Origin: GCA-2737125 sp044336815
GTDB lineage: Bacteria; Actinomycetota; Actinomycetes; S36-B12
Direction: 5' to 3'
NCBI GenBank assembly: GCA_044336815.1
Contig: JBIIOU010000006.1
Coordinates: forward strand, 1-34,386
DNA: 34,386 bases
Made by a program: the position numbers and the translations under genes. The notes beneath the pieces are model-generated. The model did no database searches. It saw only the letters and a list, made by a program, of their open reading frames with translations, and had not been told where the DNA came from. Positions 8,071 through 16,110 of the stretch are shown piece by piece (position 1 is the first letter of the stretch; the number at the start of each line of letters is the position of its first letter).

Positions 8071-8585
8071 CGTCCGGACCCTCCGTAAACAACAGCCTCA
8101 CCATCGGCATTTAAGCCAAAAGCGGTATGCAGTGCCTGTACCGCACGCTTGGCGTCATCCACGCGGGTCACGATTGAGATTCGGATTTCGGAAGTAGAAA
8201 TCATCTCGACGTTTATGCTGGCCTCAGCCAGGGCTGAGAAGAAAGTTGCTGAAACACCAGGGTGCGAACGCATGCCCGCGCCAACGAGTGAAACTTTGGC
8301 AATTTGATCATCAACCAACAACGACTCAAAACCAATCGCGCCTTGCTCAATCTCCAAGGCCTTGGTCGCCTTTTGCGCGACTCCTTGAGGGCAGGTGAAA
8401 GTAACGTCGGTGCGCCCGGTCGATGCGGCTGACACGTTCTGCACGATCATGTCAACATTGATCCCGGCATCTGCGAGTGCGCGGAACATCGCGGCCGCCC
8501 GGCCCGGTTGATCGGGTACACCCACCACGGTGATCTTGGCGTCATTGGTGTCGGCCGCGACACCAGAAATGATGGGTTGCTCCAT
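8067..8585 (-). CDS. Aspartokinase regulatory (beta) subunit from an internal in-frame start
   Basis: Inside the aspartokinase gene, codon Met257 (ATG at 8585) is preceded by AAGGA with six bases between, an excellent ribosome-binding site within the coding sequence. The product would be 172 residues, starting MEQPIISGVAADTNDAKITV and consisting of the two ACT domains only. In Corynebacterium and Bacillus aspartokinases, a beta subunit is made from exactly such an internal start and pairs with the full-length alpha chain in an a2b2 enzyme. The sequence match to that arrangement is direct; that it is used in this organism is inference. Confidence 0.6.
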   Translation of the reverse strand: MEQPIISGVAADTNDAKITVVGVPDQPGRAAAMFRALADAGINVDMIVQNVSAASTGRTDVTFTCPQGVAQKATKALEIEQGAIGFESLLVDDQIAKVSLVGAGMRSHPGVSATFFSALAEASINVEMISTSEIRISIVTRVDDAKRAVQALHTAFGLNADGEAVVYGGSGR

Positions 8586-9353
8586 GGCTCTTCCTTCGGC
8601 TACCGCGACTGCGATTGCAGCCGGTGACAAAACAAATGTGCCCTCGCGATCGGAGAAGGATGAGCGCACGTGAATTGGGACATCGAAACGCCGGGCGTAT
8701 TCCACGCAACGTAGGTGCAGAACTTTCGCGCCAACCGCCGCAAGTTCAAGCATTTCTTCATAAGTTATATATGGCACTTGCCGGGCCAGTGGCACGACGC
8801 GGGGATCGGCACTAAACACTCCGTCGACATCGGTGTAGATCTCGCAGACCGAGGCCTCAAGGGCCGCCGCCAATGCCACCGCGGTGGTATCTGAGCCGCC
8901 ACGACCAAGGGTGGTGATGTCTTTGGTGTCTTGGGCCACGCCCTGGAAGCCCGCCACAATTGGGATCGCACCTTCGGCCAGTGCTTCTTGAATTCGACCC
9001 GGTGTGACATCAATGATTCGGGCCGCACCGTGGGCAGAGTCGGTGATCAAACCGGCCTGCGAGCCGGTATATGAGCGCGCATCGGCCCCAAGATCTGAGA
9101 TGGCCATCGCCACCAAAGCCATCGAGATGCGCTCGCCCGAAGTTAACAGCATGTCTAACTCACGGGCCGGGGGGTTTGGAGAGACCTGTTCGGCGAGGTC
9201 AAGGAGTTCGTCCGTGGTGTCGCCCATAGCCGAAACCACTACCACTACCTGGTGCCCGGCCAATTTGGTATCGACGATGCGCTGGGCCACCCGTTTGACA
9301 CTCGCGGCGTCGGCGAGGCTGGAACCGCCGAATTTCTGCACAATCAAGGACAC
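8067..9353 (-). CDS. Aspartokinase
   Basis: Phosphorylates aspartate, the first step of the aspartate amino-acid family, and is normally feedback-regulated by lysine and threonine. The 428-residue protein has the kinase domain with VQKFGGSS (5-12), TSGERISMAL (71-80), GRGGSDTTA (150-158) and DVDGVFSADPR. Tandem ACT domains follow from ~260, with the conserved ITVVGVPDQPGRAA and KVSLVGAGMRSHPGVSA. This is the alpha-type aspartokinase seen in Corynebacterium and Mycobacterium (ask/lysC). The start is GTG at 9353; in-frame alternatives upstream are not supported. It forms an operon with asd and lies 55 bp after recR. An internal start for a beta subunit is listed separately. Confidence 0.96.
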   Translation of the reverse strand: MSLIVQKFGGSSLADAASVKRVAQRIVDTKLAGHQVVVVVSAMGDTTDELLDLAEQVSPNPPARELDMLLTSGERISMALVAMAISDLGADARSYTGSQAGLITDSAHGAARIIDVTPGRIQEALAEGAIPIVAGFQGVAQDTKDITTLGRGGSDTTAVALAAALEASVCEIYTDVDGVFSADPRVVPLARQVPYITYEEMLELAAVGAKVLHLRCVEYARRFDVPIHVRSSFSDREGTFVLSPAAIAVAVAEGRAMEQPIISGVAADTNDAKITVVGVPDQPGRAAAMFRALADAGINVDMIVQNVSAASTGRTDVTFTCPQGVAQKATKALEIEQGAIGFESLLVDDQIAKVSLVGAGMRSHPGVSATFFSALAEASINVEMISTSEIRISIVTRVDDAKRAVQALHTAFGLNADGEAVVYGGSGR

Positions 9354-9408
9354 GAGTACAAAGTCTACGGGGGCGAGCCGCGGCCATTACCCACCGGTGA
9401 CGTTATCG

Positions 9409-10002
9409 CTACACCCGCCGCCGACCTTCGAAAGCTCTACCCAAGGTAACTTCATCGGCATACTCAAGGTCGCCACCGACCGGCAGGCCACTTGCTAGCC
9501 GTGACACCGCTATGCCAAGGGGTGCGATCAAGCGCGCCAAATAAGTTGCGGTGGCTTCACCCTCGAGGTTCGGGTCGGTTGCCAAAATAACTTCGGTGAT
9601 CGCGCCGTCGGCAAGCCGTGCGATCAATTCGCGAATCCGCAGAGCATCTGGGCCGATGCCTTCGATCGGGCTGATGGCGCCACCGAGTACGTGGTAGCGG
9701 CCGCGAAATTCGCGGGTCTTTTCGATCGCAACTACGTCTTTGGATTCTTCAACAACACACAAGATCGTTAGATCGCGCTTTGGGTCACGGCAGATGCGGC
9801 AGTGATCTTCTTCGGCAACGTTGCCACAAACCACGCAGAACTGCACTTTGTCTTTAACTTCGCGGAGCGCATTAGCCAAGCGCTCGACATCAATTGGGTC
9901 GCAGGCGAGGATGTAGAAGGCAATTCGCTGCGCGCTTTTGGGGCCAACACCGGGGAGGCGGCCCAACTCATCGATTAGATCCTGTACTACGCCCTCATAC
10001 AT
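9409..10002 (-). CDS. recR: Recombination mediator RecR
   Basis: The 197-residue RecR protein loads RecA at ssDNA gaps together with RecF and RecO. Seen in order: helix-hairpin-helix ELGRLPGVGPKSAQRIAFY (12-30), a C4 zinc finger with Cys56, Cys59, Cys68 and Cys71, and a Toprim domain (LCVVEESKDVVAIEKT, later ATDPNLEGEATATYLARL). The C-terminus VGGDLEYADEVTLGRAFEGRR is the Walker-B-like end typical of RecR. Its ATG lies one base after the dnaX stop, so it is translationally coupled. The small nucleoid protein gene (ybaB/ebfC), usually found between dnaX and recR, is absent. Confidence 0.97.
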   Translation of the reverse strand: MYEGVVQDLIDELGRLPGVGPKSAQRIAFYILACDPIDVERLANALREVKDKVQFCVVCGNVAEEDHCRICRDPKRDLTILCVVEESKDVVAIEKTREFRGRYHVLGGAISPIEGIGPDALRIRELIARLADGAITEVILATDPNLEGEATATYLARLIAPLGIAVSRLASGLPVGGDLEYADEVTLGRAFEGRRRV

Positions 10003-10003
10003 G

Positions 10004-11752
10004 TCAGTGCTCTATCTCGCCGATTTGTGTGGCCCCTAAAGCCCGTAGTGCCAGATCTACTCCGGATGAGTCATCCATGTTTTCGTCATCCATGCTCGGA
10101 GTATCGGCCACCTGAGGGCTAGTGCGCTCCGCACCCGTCGAGGTCACGGTAGAAGCGACATCAGGTGCGAGCACTACATCGATCTTGACGTCGAGCTGCA
10201 AAACATCAAGGATCGCTTGCCGCAGGCGCTCATCGTGGCCACTTGCGCGCGCATTGTTGATCTTGTTCGCATTGTCTAGGCCAACAGCCAGCACCCCATT
10301 AACAAGAGACAGCGGGGCCGAAACACTAAAGAGCACCCATGCCACCCGCGAATATGACTTAACCGCATCCAAGACAGCTGGCCACATTGACTTGAGCTCG
10401 GGCAGCCCCACCCCACTTGCCGTTGCAGCAGTAACCGGGGCGGCGACAACCGGCTCATCAACGACTGGTGTTTCGCTAACCGCGGGCGCCTTACCCGTCG
10501 ATGGCGCGACTTCAGACAACTTGCGAGGTCGTGACGATGGCCCAGGCTCAGCAGATTGCGCAGCAGATTGCGCAGCAACCACCTGCTGGAACTCTCCGGT
10601 CACCATCCGCCGTTCGAGTTGATCAAGGCGAGCCAAAAACCCGCGCTCATCGACATCGGCGGCCGGAAGTAGTAATCGCGCCACCATCAACTCAAGGTGC
10701 AGGCGCGGAGCCGTAGCTCCTTTTAGTGCGCTGAGCGCTTCGCTAACGACTTCGGCTGCCCGCGCGAGTTCAGCAGCCCCGAACAGGCGAGCTTGTTCGA
10801 TCTCGCGGGCCACTTGATCATCAGGTGCATCGATCAAGCCGGTTTCAACGGCCCCTGGCACATTCTGCAAAACAATTAAGTCGCGCAGGCGCTCAAGGAG
10901 GTCAGTGACGAAGCGTCGCGGCTCATGGCCGGCCTCCATGACGCGGTCAATGACAATGAACAATGCCGCGCCATCATGCACCGCGAGCGCATCAACGGTT
11001 TCATCAAGCAAGGTGGCATCGGTCATGCCCAACTGCAAAACGGCTTCGGCGTAGGTAACCCCCTGCGGGCCACTTCCAGAGATGACCTGGCCTAGTACCG
11101 AGAGGCTGTCGCGCACACTGCCGGCACCCGCACGCGCTATTAAGGCTAAAGCTGCGGGCTCAGCAGGGATGCCCTCGGCTTCACAGACGGTCGCCAAATG
11201 CTGCTGCAGTAATTTCACCGGCAAAAGTCGGAAGGTGTAGTTGTGGGTGCGTGAGCGAATGGTTGGCAACACTTTCTCGGCCTCGGTGGTTGCAAAGATA
11301 AACCTAACGTGCTCGGGCGGCTCTTCAACCAACTTGAGCAGTGCATTGAAACCAGCTGATGAAACCATATGTGCCTCATCGATGATGTAAATCTTGTAAC
11401 GCGATGACGCCGGAGCAAACATCGCGCGTTCGCGCAGATCACGGGTATCGTCGACACCACCGTGGCTAGCCGCATCTAGCTCAATGACATCGAGTGAGCC
11501 GGGGCCATTTGCCGCAAGGTCGGTACAACTTTGACAGACCCCGCACGGGTCAGGGGTCGGGCCTTGCTCGCAGTTAAGCGAGCGGGCCATGATCCGAGCG
11601 GTTGAGGTCTTGCCACAGCCGCGGGGGCCGGAAAAGAGATAAGCGTGATGGACGCGGTCGTTAGTTAAGGCTCTTCGCAGCGGCCCGGTGACGTGCTCCT
11701 GGCCAACTACTTCGTCCAAGGTCGCCGGGCGATATGTGCGATACAAAGCCAT
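10004..11752 (-). CDS. dnaX: DNA polymerase III subunit gamma/tau
   Basis: The clamp-loader ATPase that drives beta-clamp loading at the replication fork. From the ATG at 11752 the protein has 582 residues and starts MALYRTYRP, as in nearly all DnaX proteins. A GTG at 11767 would add five residues. Domains: AAA+ ATPase with Walker A SGPRGCGKTS (41-50), a zinc module with Cys residues around CEQGPTPDPCGVCQSC, Walker B IYIIDEAHM and sensor-1 FIFATTEAEKV with Arg-finger SRTHNYTF. Domain III follows, then a low-complexity Ala/Ser/Pro/Val linker (~390-450), then a tau-like C-terminal domain (LPELKSMWPAVLDAVKSYSR). No programmed-frameshift A-run was noticed. It is first in the dnaX-recR series, with the SRP RNA immediately upstream. 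Confidence 0.96.
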   Translation of the reverse strand: MALYRTYRPATLDEVVGQEHVTGPLRRALTNDRVHHAYLFSGPRGCGKTSTARIMARSLNCEQGPTPDPCGVCQSCTDLAANGPGSLDVIELDAASHGGVDDTRDLRERAMFAPASSRYKIYIIDEAHMVSSAGFNALLKLVEEPPEHVRFIFATTEAEKVLPTIRSRTHNYTFRLLPVKLLQQHLATVCEAEGIPAEPAALALIARAGAGSVRDSLSVLGQVISGSGPQGVTYAEAVLQLGMTDATLLDETVDALAVHDGAALFIVIDRVMEAGHEPRRFVTDLLERLRDLIVLQNVPGAVETGLIDAPDDQVAREIEQARLFGAAELARAAEVVSEALSALKGATAPRLHLELMVARLLLPAADVDERGFLARLDQLERRMVTGEFQQVVAAQSAAQSAEPGPSSRPRKLSEVAPSTGKAPAVSETPVVDEPVVAAPVTAATASGVGLPELKSMWPAVLDAVKSYSRVAWVLFSVSAPLSLVNGVLAVGLDNANKINNARASGHDERLRQAILDVLQLDVKIDVVLAPDVASTVTSTGAERTSPQVADTPSMDDENMDDSSGVDLALRALGATQIGEIEH

Positions 11753-11830
11753 GGACACAAGCGCCACCTTAACTGCCCACTATGACGAGGCCTGTGGTTG
11801 CGGGCTCGAAAGACTCAGGTGGAAAATAGG

Positions 11831-11918
11831 GACCCCCCGCACACCCATCAGAGCCCGCCTGCCCTTGCTGCCTTCCGGCCCTGGGGGGGTTCAGCGAGGT
11901 GACGCCGCACGAGGGGTC
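11831..11918 (-). ncRNA. ffs: Signal recognition particle RNA, small (4.5S) type
   Basis: On the minus strand the apical signature GGCCGGAAGGCAGCAAGGGC is present, the Ffh-binding asymmetric loop and GGAA tetraloop region of bacterial SRP RNA. Flanking arms pair to close the rod: GACCCC at the 5' end with GGGGTC at the 3' end, and CGTGCGGC-type sequence with GTGTGCGG. Ends are set by that pairing and may be off by a few bases. The location just upstream of dnaX, and next to tRNA-Ser, matches other actinobacteria. Confidence 0.93.
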
Positions 11919-12006
11919 AGCGCCAAGGGTAACGCCGCAGCACCCACTCATGAAATACAGGTAGCCGCATGTAACCGCAGGAACCACCACTTGTAATCTC
12001 CGGAGC

Positions 12007-12091
12007 GGAGGATTCGCCTAGTGGCCTATGGCGCTCGCTTGGAAAGCGGGTTGGGGGAAACCCCTCAGGGGTTCAAATCCCCTATCCTCCG
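12007..12091 (+). tRNA. tRNA-Ser (anticodon GGA)
   Basis: Acceptor GGAGGAT pairs with ATCCTCC. The anticodon loop TTGGAAA carries GGA (reads TCC/TCT). It has the long class II variable arm (GTTGGGGGAAACCCCTC) and T-loop GGTTCAAATCC. Discriminator G is followed by an encoded CCA (12092-12094). Confidence 0.96.
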
Positions 12092-12103
12092 CCACTGTTA
12101 AGT

Positions 12104-12133
12104 CCCGGGACATCAATTAATCGTCGTCCCGGG
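12104..12133 (+). terminator. Hairpin after tRNA-Ser (GGA)
   Basis: CCCGGGAC (12104-12111) pairs perfectly with GTCCCGGG (12126-12133) around an AT-rich 14-base loop, ten bases after the encoded CCA. There is no T-tract. It is a likely transcription end or processing signal between the two serine tRNA genes. Confidence 0.55.
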
Positions 12134-12202
12134 GCCAAGTGTTCTCACCCGAGTCCAAGGGTGATCACTGTCGGTTACTCGAGCGCTTGTAAAGTTCGCT
12201 CC

Positions 12203-12289
12203 GGTGGCGTGTCCGAGCGGCCAAAGGAGCACGCCTCGAAAGCGTGTGTGGGGGAAACTCCACCGTGGGTTCAAATCCCACCGCCACCG
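12203..12289 (+). tRNA. tRNA-Ser (anticodon CGA)
   Basis: Acceptor GGTGGCG pairs with CGCCACC. The anticodon stem CACGC/GCGTG holds loop CTCGAAA (anticodon CGA, reads TCG). A long variable arm (TGTGGGGGAAACTCCACC) and T-loop GGTTCAAATCC are present. Discriminator G is followed by an encoded CCA (12290-12292). Confidence 0.96.
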
Positions 12290-12323
12290 CCAAAATCTCC
12301 ACCGTGCCGCGTCCAGTTAACCC

Positions 12324-14285
12324 CTAGCTAGCGACGAATGGAAACTGCTGCATGGTTCCATCAGCCCAAGGTTGCTGCGTTGGCTCCAAGCGCTTTGCGC
12401 TGCGCTCGGCGTTCAGTAGGGCAGCCATGACCTGCTGGATGCCGGCATAGTTGGAGTTCCCGTAAAGGTTGACTAACTCTGCAGGGTCAGTGCTGGCGTT
12501 ATACAACTCGAACTGGTCAGCTGGCGGTGCAATCTGCCCGCCGGTCGGGTTGAGCTGCTTCACTACCGTCGTGGCAACTTTGTTGCCCGGCTGGTTAACT
12601 ACACCGGCAACGATGGTCATAACGTCTTGAACATTGGGGGTAGTCCAGAACTGCGGGTTGTCCCAGTAGCGAGAGTACTTCCACCGCTCCTTTGATCCAC
12701 CCGGGCCCGTGGGCAGGTAGGCGACGACAGTTTCGACACAGTTTGGCTGATCTACCGGCTTATAGGGCAAACCGACAACCGAAACCGCGTTCGCGCCCTT
12801 GAAGGGCTGATCATCGGTCATGAAGTAGATCGGGCTTTTGTCCAACCGAGAAGGCTGGTCATCGCCAAGCAAAATGCCTGAGAGATCTTGTCCCACAAGT
12901 CGGCGTACCTGCGTATGCGACTTGCTCAACTCCTTACCGAGTGACAGCTCGTCCAAACCCGCAAGACCAAGCATCGTAGGAATTAGATCAGCATGGCTGG
13001 TCAAAGCATCACTCGTCACATGGCCGCTGAAAAGCTCTGGGTTGTGGAACATGAACGGCACGCGCAACATCTCGTCATATCCCGAGTGCCACTTTTGGAA
13101 CATGCCTCCATGGGCACCGAGCATCTCGCCATGGTCGGAGAGATAAATGACGATGGTGTCGCGATACTGCTCGCGATCCTCGGTGAGAGTATCGATCACC
13201 TTGCCGATTTGCTCGTCTACATTCTTCTGCAGTTGGTAGTAGAAGCGGTGGTAAGCCTCGTCGTTGTTAAGAGGCTGGAAACCCTTCGGATACTGAGCTA
13301 CGAAACTCTTCTGCGCCACCGGCTTCGTGCTGAGATCCTCATTTGACGAAGCCGTGTAGGCCGGACCAAAAAGATCCCGCGGCACATTCGAACCCACTAG
13401 CTGTTCAGCAAGGTAGAAAGAACCTTGACTGCCGGAAAGATCCCCCGCCAAACTAAGACTCCCCCAGACCGTGATGTCATGCGGATTCACAAAAGACGAG
13501 ACTAAAAGCCAAGGCTTGTCACTGCGACGCAAGCGCTGCAATTGGTCAGAGCCCAACTGGGCGTATACCTCGTCGCGTCCCCTGCCACCGGGGCCAGAGG
13601 AACCTGAATTAAGTGGGTTACTCCCGTGGGGCTCGGGGCCGATGAAGCCAGTAAATCCGTACTCCTCCAGTCGTGAGGACTCTAAATAGATGTCCTCAAG
13701 ATATCTATCTCGACCACCGGCATCGTTATACGAGGGCAACGGGTTGTAGGAGCCCGCCTGATAAAGATCTGCGTCTGAGATATGCCACTTGCCTTTCCAG
13801 TATGTGTCGTACCCCGCGGCGCGAAACCAGTTACCCAAGGTTGGCACCGTGGTGGGATCTAGCCAGTAGAGATCCTGCTCAATCGCGGACTTAGCGGCAC
13901 CTGAAGTCTGCGCGACGCCATGAAGGGACGGGTATTGCCCCGTGTAGATAGAGGCACGACTGGGCTGGCAGGCCGTCGACATAACGTGGTGGTGAGTGAA
14001 CTCGAAGGAATTGCGACGCAGAAAGTTTTGGGTCGCTAGGTTCTGCAGTCGCCATAGTTGCAGCTCCGGCGACTCGTAGAACGGTGCGGCCCGCTGCTCA
14101 TCCATCATGACGATCAAGAAGTTGGGGCGTCGCCTGAGCCGGCCGCGCGGCGTGAACTTCGGTAACGGTGCAGCTTGCGCCGCCGGCCGACTGGATGCGG
14201 CCAACCCGGCTGCGGTCACACCGGCAACGCTGGTGGCCTGCAAGAACTTGCGACGACTCAAACTCGGCTTGTTGTTCTCAGACAT
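12324..14285 (-). CDS. Tat-exported sulfatase
   Basis: A 653-residue type I sulfatase (formylglycine-dependent sulfate ester hydrolase) exported folded by the Tat system. The N-terminus has the twin-arginine motif SRRKFLQ (10-16), a hydrophobic Ala/Gly stretch and AQAA near 36-39 as a cleavage region. The metal-site start is NFLIVMMDEQ (55-64). The formylglycine motif is ACQPSRASIYTGQYPSLHG with Cys106 in C-x-P-S-R, the form recognised by the formylglycine-generating enzyme. Further on are YWKGKWH and SDHGEMLGAHGG. The substrate is unknown. It starts 4 bp after the aspartic protease stop, with AAAGGG as ribosome site inside that overlap, so the two are one operon. No sulfatase-maturing enzyme is in the window. 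Confidence 0.93.
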   Translation of the reverse strand: MSENNKPSLSRRKFLQATSVAGVTAAGLAASSRPAAQAAPLPKFTPRGRLRRRPNFLIVMMDEQRAAPFYESPELQLWRLQNLATQNFLRRNSFEFTHHHVMSTACQPSRASIYTGQYPSLHGVAQTSGAAKSAIEQDLYWLDPTTVPTLGNWFRAAGYDTYWKGKWHISDADLYQAGSYNPLPSYNDAGGRDRYLEDIYLESSRLEEYGFTGFIGPEPHGSNPLNSGSSGPGGRGRDEVYAQLGSDQLQRLRRSDKPWLLVSSFVNPHDITVWGSLSLAGDLSGSQGSFYLAEQLVGSNVPRDLFGPAYTASSNEDLSTKPVAQKSFVAQYPKGFQPLNNDEAYHRFYYQLQKNVDEQIGKVIDTLTEDREQYRDTIVIYLSDHGEMLGAHGGMFQKWHSGYDEMLRVPFMFHNPELFSGHVTSDALTSHADLIPTMLGLAGLDELSLGKELSKSHTQVRRLVGQDLSGILLGDDQPSRLDKSPIYFMTDDQPFKGANAVSVVGLPYKPVDQPNCVETVVAYLPTGPGGSKERWKYSRYWDNPQFWTTPNVQDVMTIVAGVVNQPGNKVATTVVKQLNPTGGQIAPPADQFELYNASTDPAELVNLYGNSNYAGIQQVMAALLNAERSAKRLEPTQQPWADGTMQQFPFVAS

Positions 14286-14289
14286 TTAT

Positions 14290-15315
14290 CTAGTTCCCTT
14301 TCAAGTTGGAGTCGCCCAGCGAAACAGTGCCTACCGCCAAGTCGTAAGTGAGGGTGTAGTCGAAGTAAAACGAATTTCCGGTGTTAATTGTGGGCTGACC
14401 CCGTGGAATGAGGCGCACAAGATTGCGTGAGCCAGTCATCCCCGCAATGAACTTGTGCCCAAAGAAGGCGCTCCCCGCCGCGGCTAGCTTGACCCTTGTT
14501 CCCGGTTTCACCAGGTTCGTGCTCGTATCTGGAACACGAGAGAAATCACGGCCGAGGACTCGCATCAAGGTAAACCCAGAGTCGAACCAGGTTGGGACGC
14601 ACTGCTCGCGCAACACTCCGAAAGTCCAGCAGCCATCAGCTTGGTGATCATCCCAGTTATTAGCACCGTTTATGTCCTGGCTTACATAGGGCAATCGGAA
14701 ACTCATCGTAGGATCCACCGGCGGCTCGGCGCCCAGTACGAGGGCACCTGGGCGACCCTTTTGGGTTCCGATATTGCGTTTGAAATGAATACTCCAGCGC
14801 AAACCAAGGGACCCGGGCATGGACTTCAAGATGTTTGTCATGTTGCCCCCGTCACCGGTGCCAAGGCCAATGATTCCGGAAATTCCGCGATTCTTCCATT
14901 GCTGGATATACGGGTTGCTCGTGTTAACTACAGAAATCGTCACCGGTTGAGTGGTGGTGACTCCACCAATGGTGACCGGCGCGGTGAAAATAGCGCCCGG
15001 GATCTTGGAGCCGCGAATTTCAGTGGTGGTGCGCTTACCTGTTGGCTTGAGGCCAGCGGGTTTGCCGAACAGCACTAACCCCACGATGCCGGTGTCAACC
15101 ATGACCGAAATTGGGGCGGCGCGACCCACGCGAACAACCAAGATGCCGTTTTGGCCACTTTTGTCAGGGGTGTCGATCGTCCGAATTGGAACAGAGACCG
15201 TAACCGGCTCCCTAGCGGACTTGCTGTCACTGTCGCTGTCATCGGCCCTGGCTGTTGGCACCGCGATGAGGCTGAAACTGATGGCAATCGCCATACCCTT
15301 GATGATGCGTCGCAC
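14290..15315 (-). CDS. Secreted pepsin-like aspartic protease
   Basis: A 341-residue exported protein with the architecture of pepsin-family (A1) peptidases. It has a signal peptide VRRIIKGMAIAISFSLIAVPTARA, then two catalytic aspartate motifs: VMVDTGIVGLVLFG (DTG 74-76) and PTWFDSGFTL (DSG 245-247). Between and after them lie ISGIIGLGTGDGG (pepsin 'GILGLG') and GALVLGAEPP (pepsin 'G.L.FGG.D'). The C-terminus FDYTLTYDLAVGTVSLGD matches the family end. The start is GTG 15315, six bases after GAAAGGG; the frame runs on to 15426 but without a ribosome site. It is the first gene of an operon with the sulfatase. Pepsin-like enzymes are uncommon in bacteria. Activity is inferred, and the usual hydrophobic-hydrophobic-Gly partners are only partly conserved. 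Confidence 0.72.
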   Translation of the reverse strand: MRRIIKGMAIAISFSLIAVPTARADDSDSDSKSAREPVTVSVPIRTIDTPDKSGQNGILVVRVGRAAPISVMVDTGIVGLVLFGKPAGLKPTGKRTTTEIRGSKIPGAIFTAPVTIGGVTTTQPVTISVVNTSNPYIQQWKNRGISGIIGLGTGDGGNMTNILKSMPGSLGLRWSIHFKRNIGTQKGRPGALVLGAEPPVDPTMSFRLPYVSQDINGANNWDDHQADGCWTFGVLREQCVPTWFDSGFTLMRVLGRDFSRVPDTSTNLVKPGTRVKLAAAGSAFFGHKFIAGMTGSRNLVRLIPRGQPTINTGNSFYFDYTLTYDLAVGTVSLGDSNLKGN

Positions 15316-15447
15316 TTTACGCCCTTTCGTGGCCGAGATCTCGCGGTGGACTTCCTCAATAAGGAGGACGCCCTGTGACATTAACTCATCCACTCGGCAG
15401 CTGCAAGAGTACGGACTCGGGTGCACCGCACTCCATTTGAAGCGGCA

Positions 15448-16110
15448 TCAACTGGCGCTGGGCGATGGTGCGATCTCGCTGGGCGGCTCACTTGCCGCCT
15501 CTTGATTAGTCGCCGGCTCCGCGCTCGCGCAACCAGGCCCGGAGGTTGATGGTGATGGTGAAGCCATCGCGGCTGCGATCTGAGCTTCGCCCTCCAGTTC
15601 AGTAAAGGTGGCACCTACAGCTACGTCAACAATTTTTCCCGAGCGATTGTCTTGAACGAGAACAGCACCGGGGAAATGGAATGCAAGGAGTTGGGCTCGG
15701 CTAGCGCCCTTTGGGCCGTAGCGGATTTCAGCAACCCCTTGAACGTTCTTGCTCATCGGGTCGTTGCCAACCTCTTGGATGATGAACCCGCGGGCTTTAA
15801 GTACTTTGGCGGTGTCTCCCGCTAACCCGATTTTATTGGTGGAGTTGTAAACCGAAACTCGGACTTTACTGCTGATCGGAAGCACCTCGGCCGGGTTCAC
15901 CATTGTGGTCGCGCACGGCAGTGGCTCGGCGATCGAACTTTGCGATGGATCTGCCTGCGGGGTGCCGCTGCCGCGGAAGATCAGCGAAACTCCAAAACCG
16001 ATTGCGAAAAGCACGACGATGCCAACCAAGATGAAAATCAATAAGCGCCAGATCGGCATCCGACGCCGCGGTGATGGGCGCCGAGTTATCGAGCTTTCGC
16101 GATAGCTCAT
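15448..16110 (-). CDS. Membrane-anchored LytR_C-domain protein
   Basis: A 220-residue single-pass protein. A short basic cytosolic N-terminus (RRPSPRRR) precedes one transmembrane helix (~20-45, WRLLIFILVGIVVLFAIGFGVSLIF). The extracellular part holds a LytR C-terminal domain: VRVSVYNSTNKIGLAGDTAKVLKARGF, then a conserved VQGVAEIRYGPKG block. A Ser/Pro/Ala/Glu-rich tail ends the protein. Stand-alone LytR_C proteins accompany LCP ligases that attach glycopolymers to the wall, but the precise role is unknown. The ATG overlaps the tadA stop (TGATG) and has GGAGG five bases upstream, which rules out the longer frame start at 16167. Confidence 0.82.
   Translation of the reverse strand: MSYRESSITRRPSPRRRMPIWRLLIFILVGIVVLFAIGFGVSLIFRGSGTPQADPSQSSIAEPLPCATTMVNPAEVLPISSKVRVSVYNSTNKIGLAGDTAKVLKARGFIIQEVGNDPMSKNVQGVAEIRYGPKGASRAQLLAFHFPGAVLVQDNRSGKIVDVAVGATFTELEGEAQIAAAMASPSPSTSGPGCASAEPATNQEAASEPPSEIAPSPSAS

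Noticed and set aside
7034..8197. Long plus-strand frames across asd and ask
   Set aside because: They are complement shadows of well-conserved minus-strand genes, with no ribosome site or recognisable domain.
15316..15426. Longer N-terminus for the pepsin-like protease
   Set aside because: It would bury the signal peptide, while GTG 15315 has GAAAGGG at ideal spacing.
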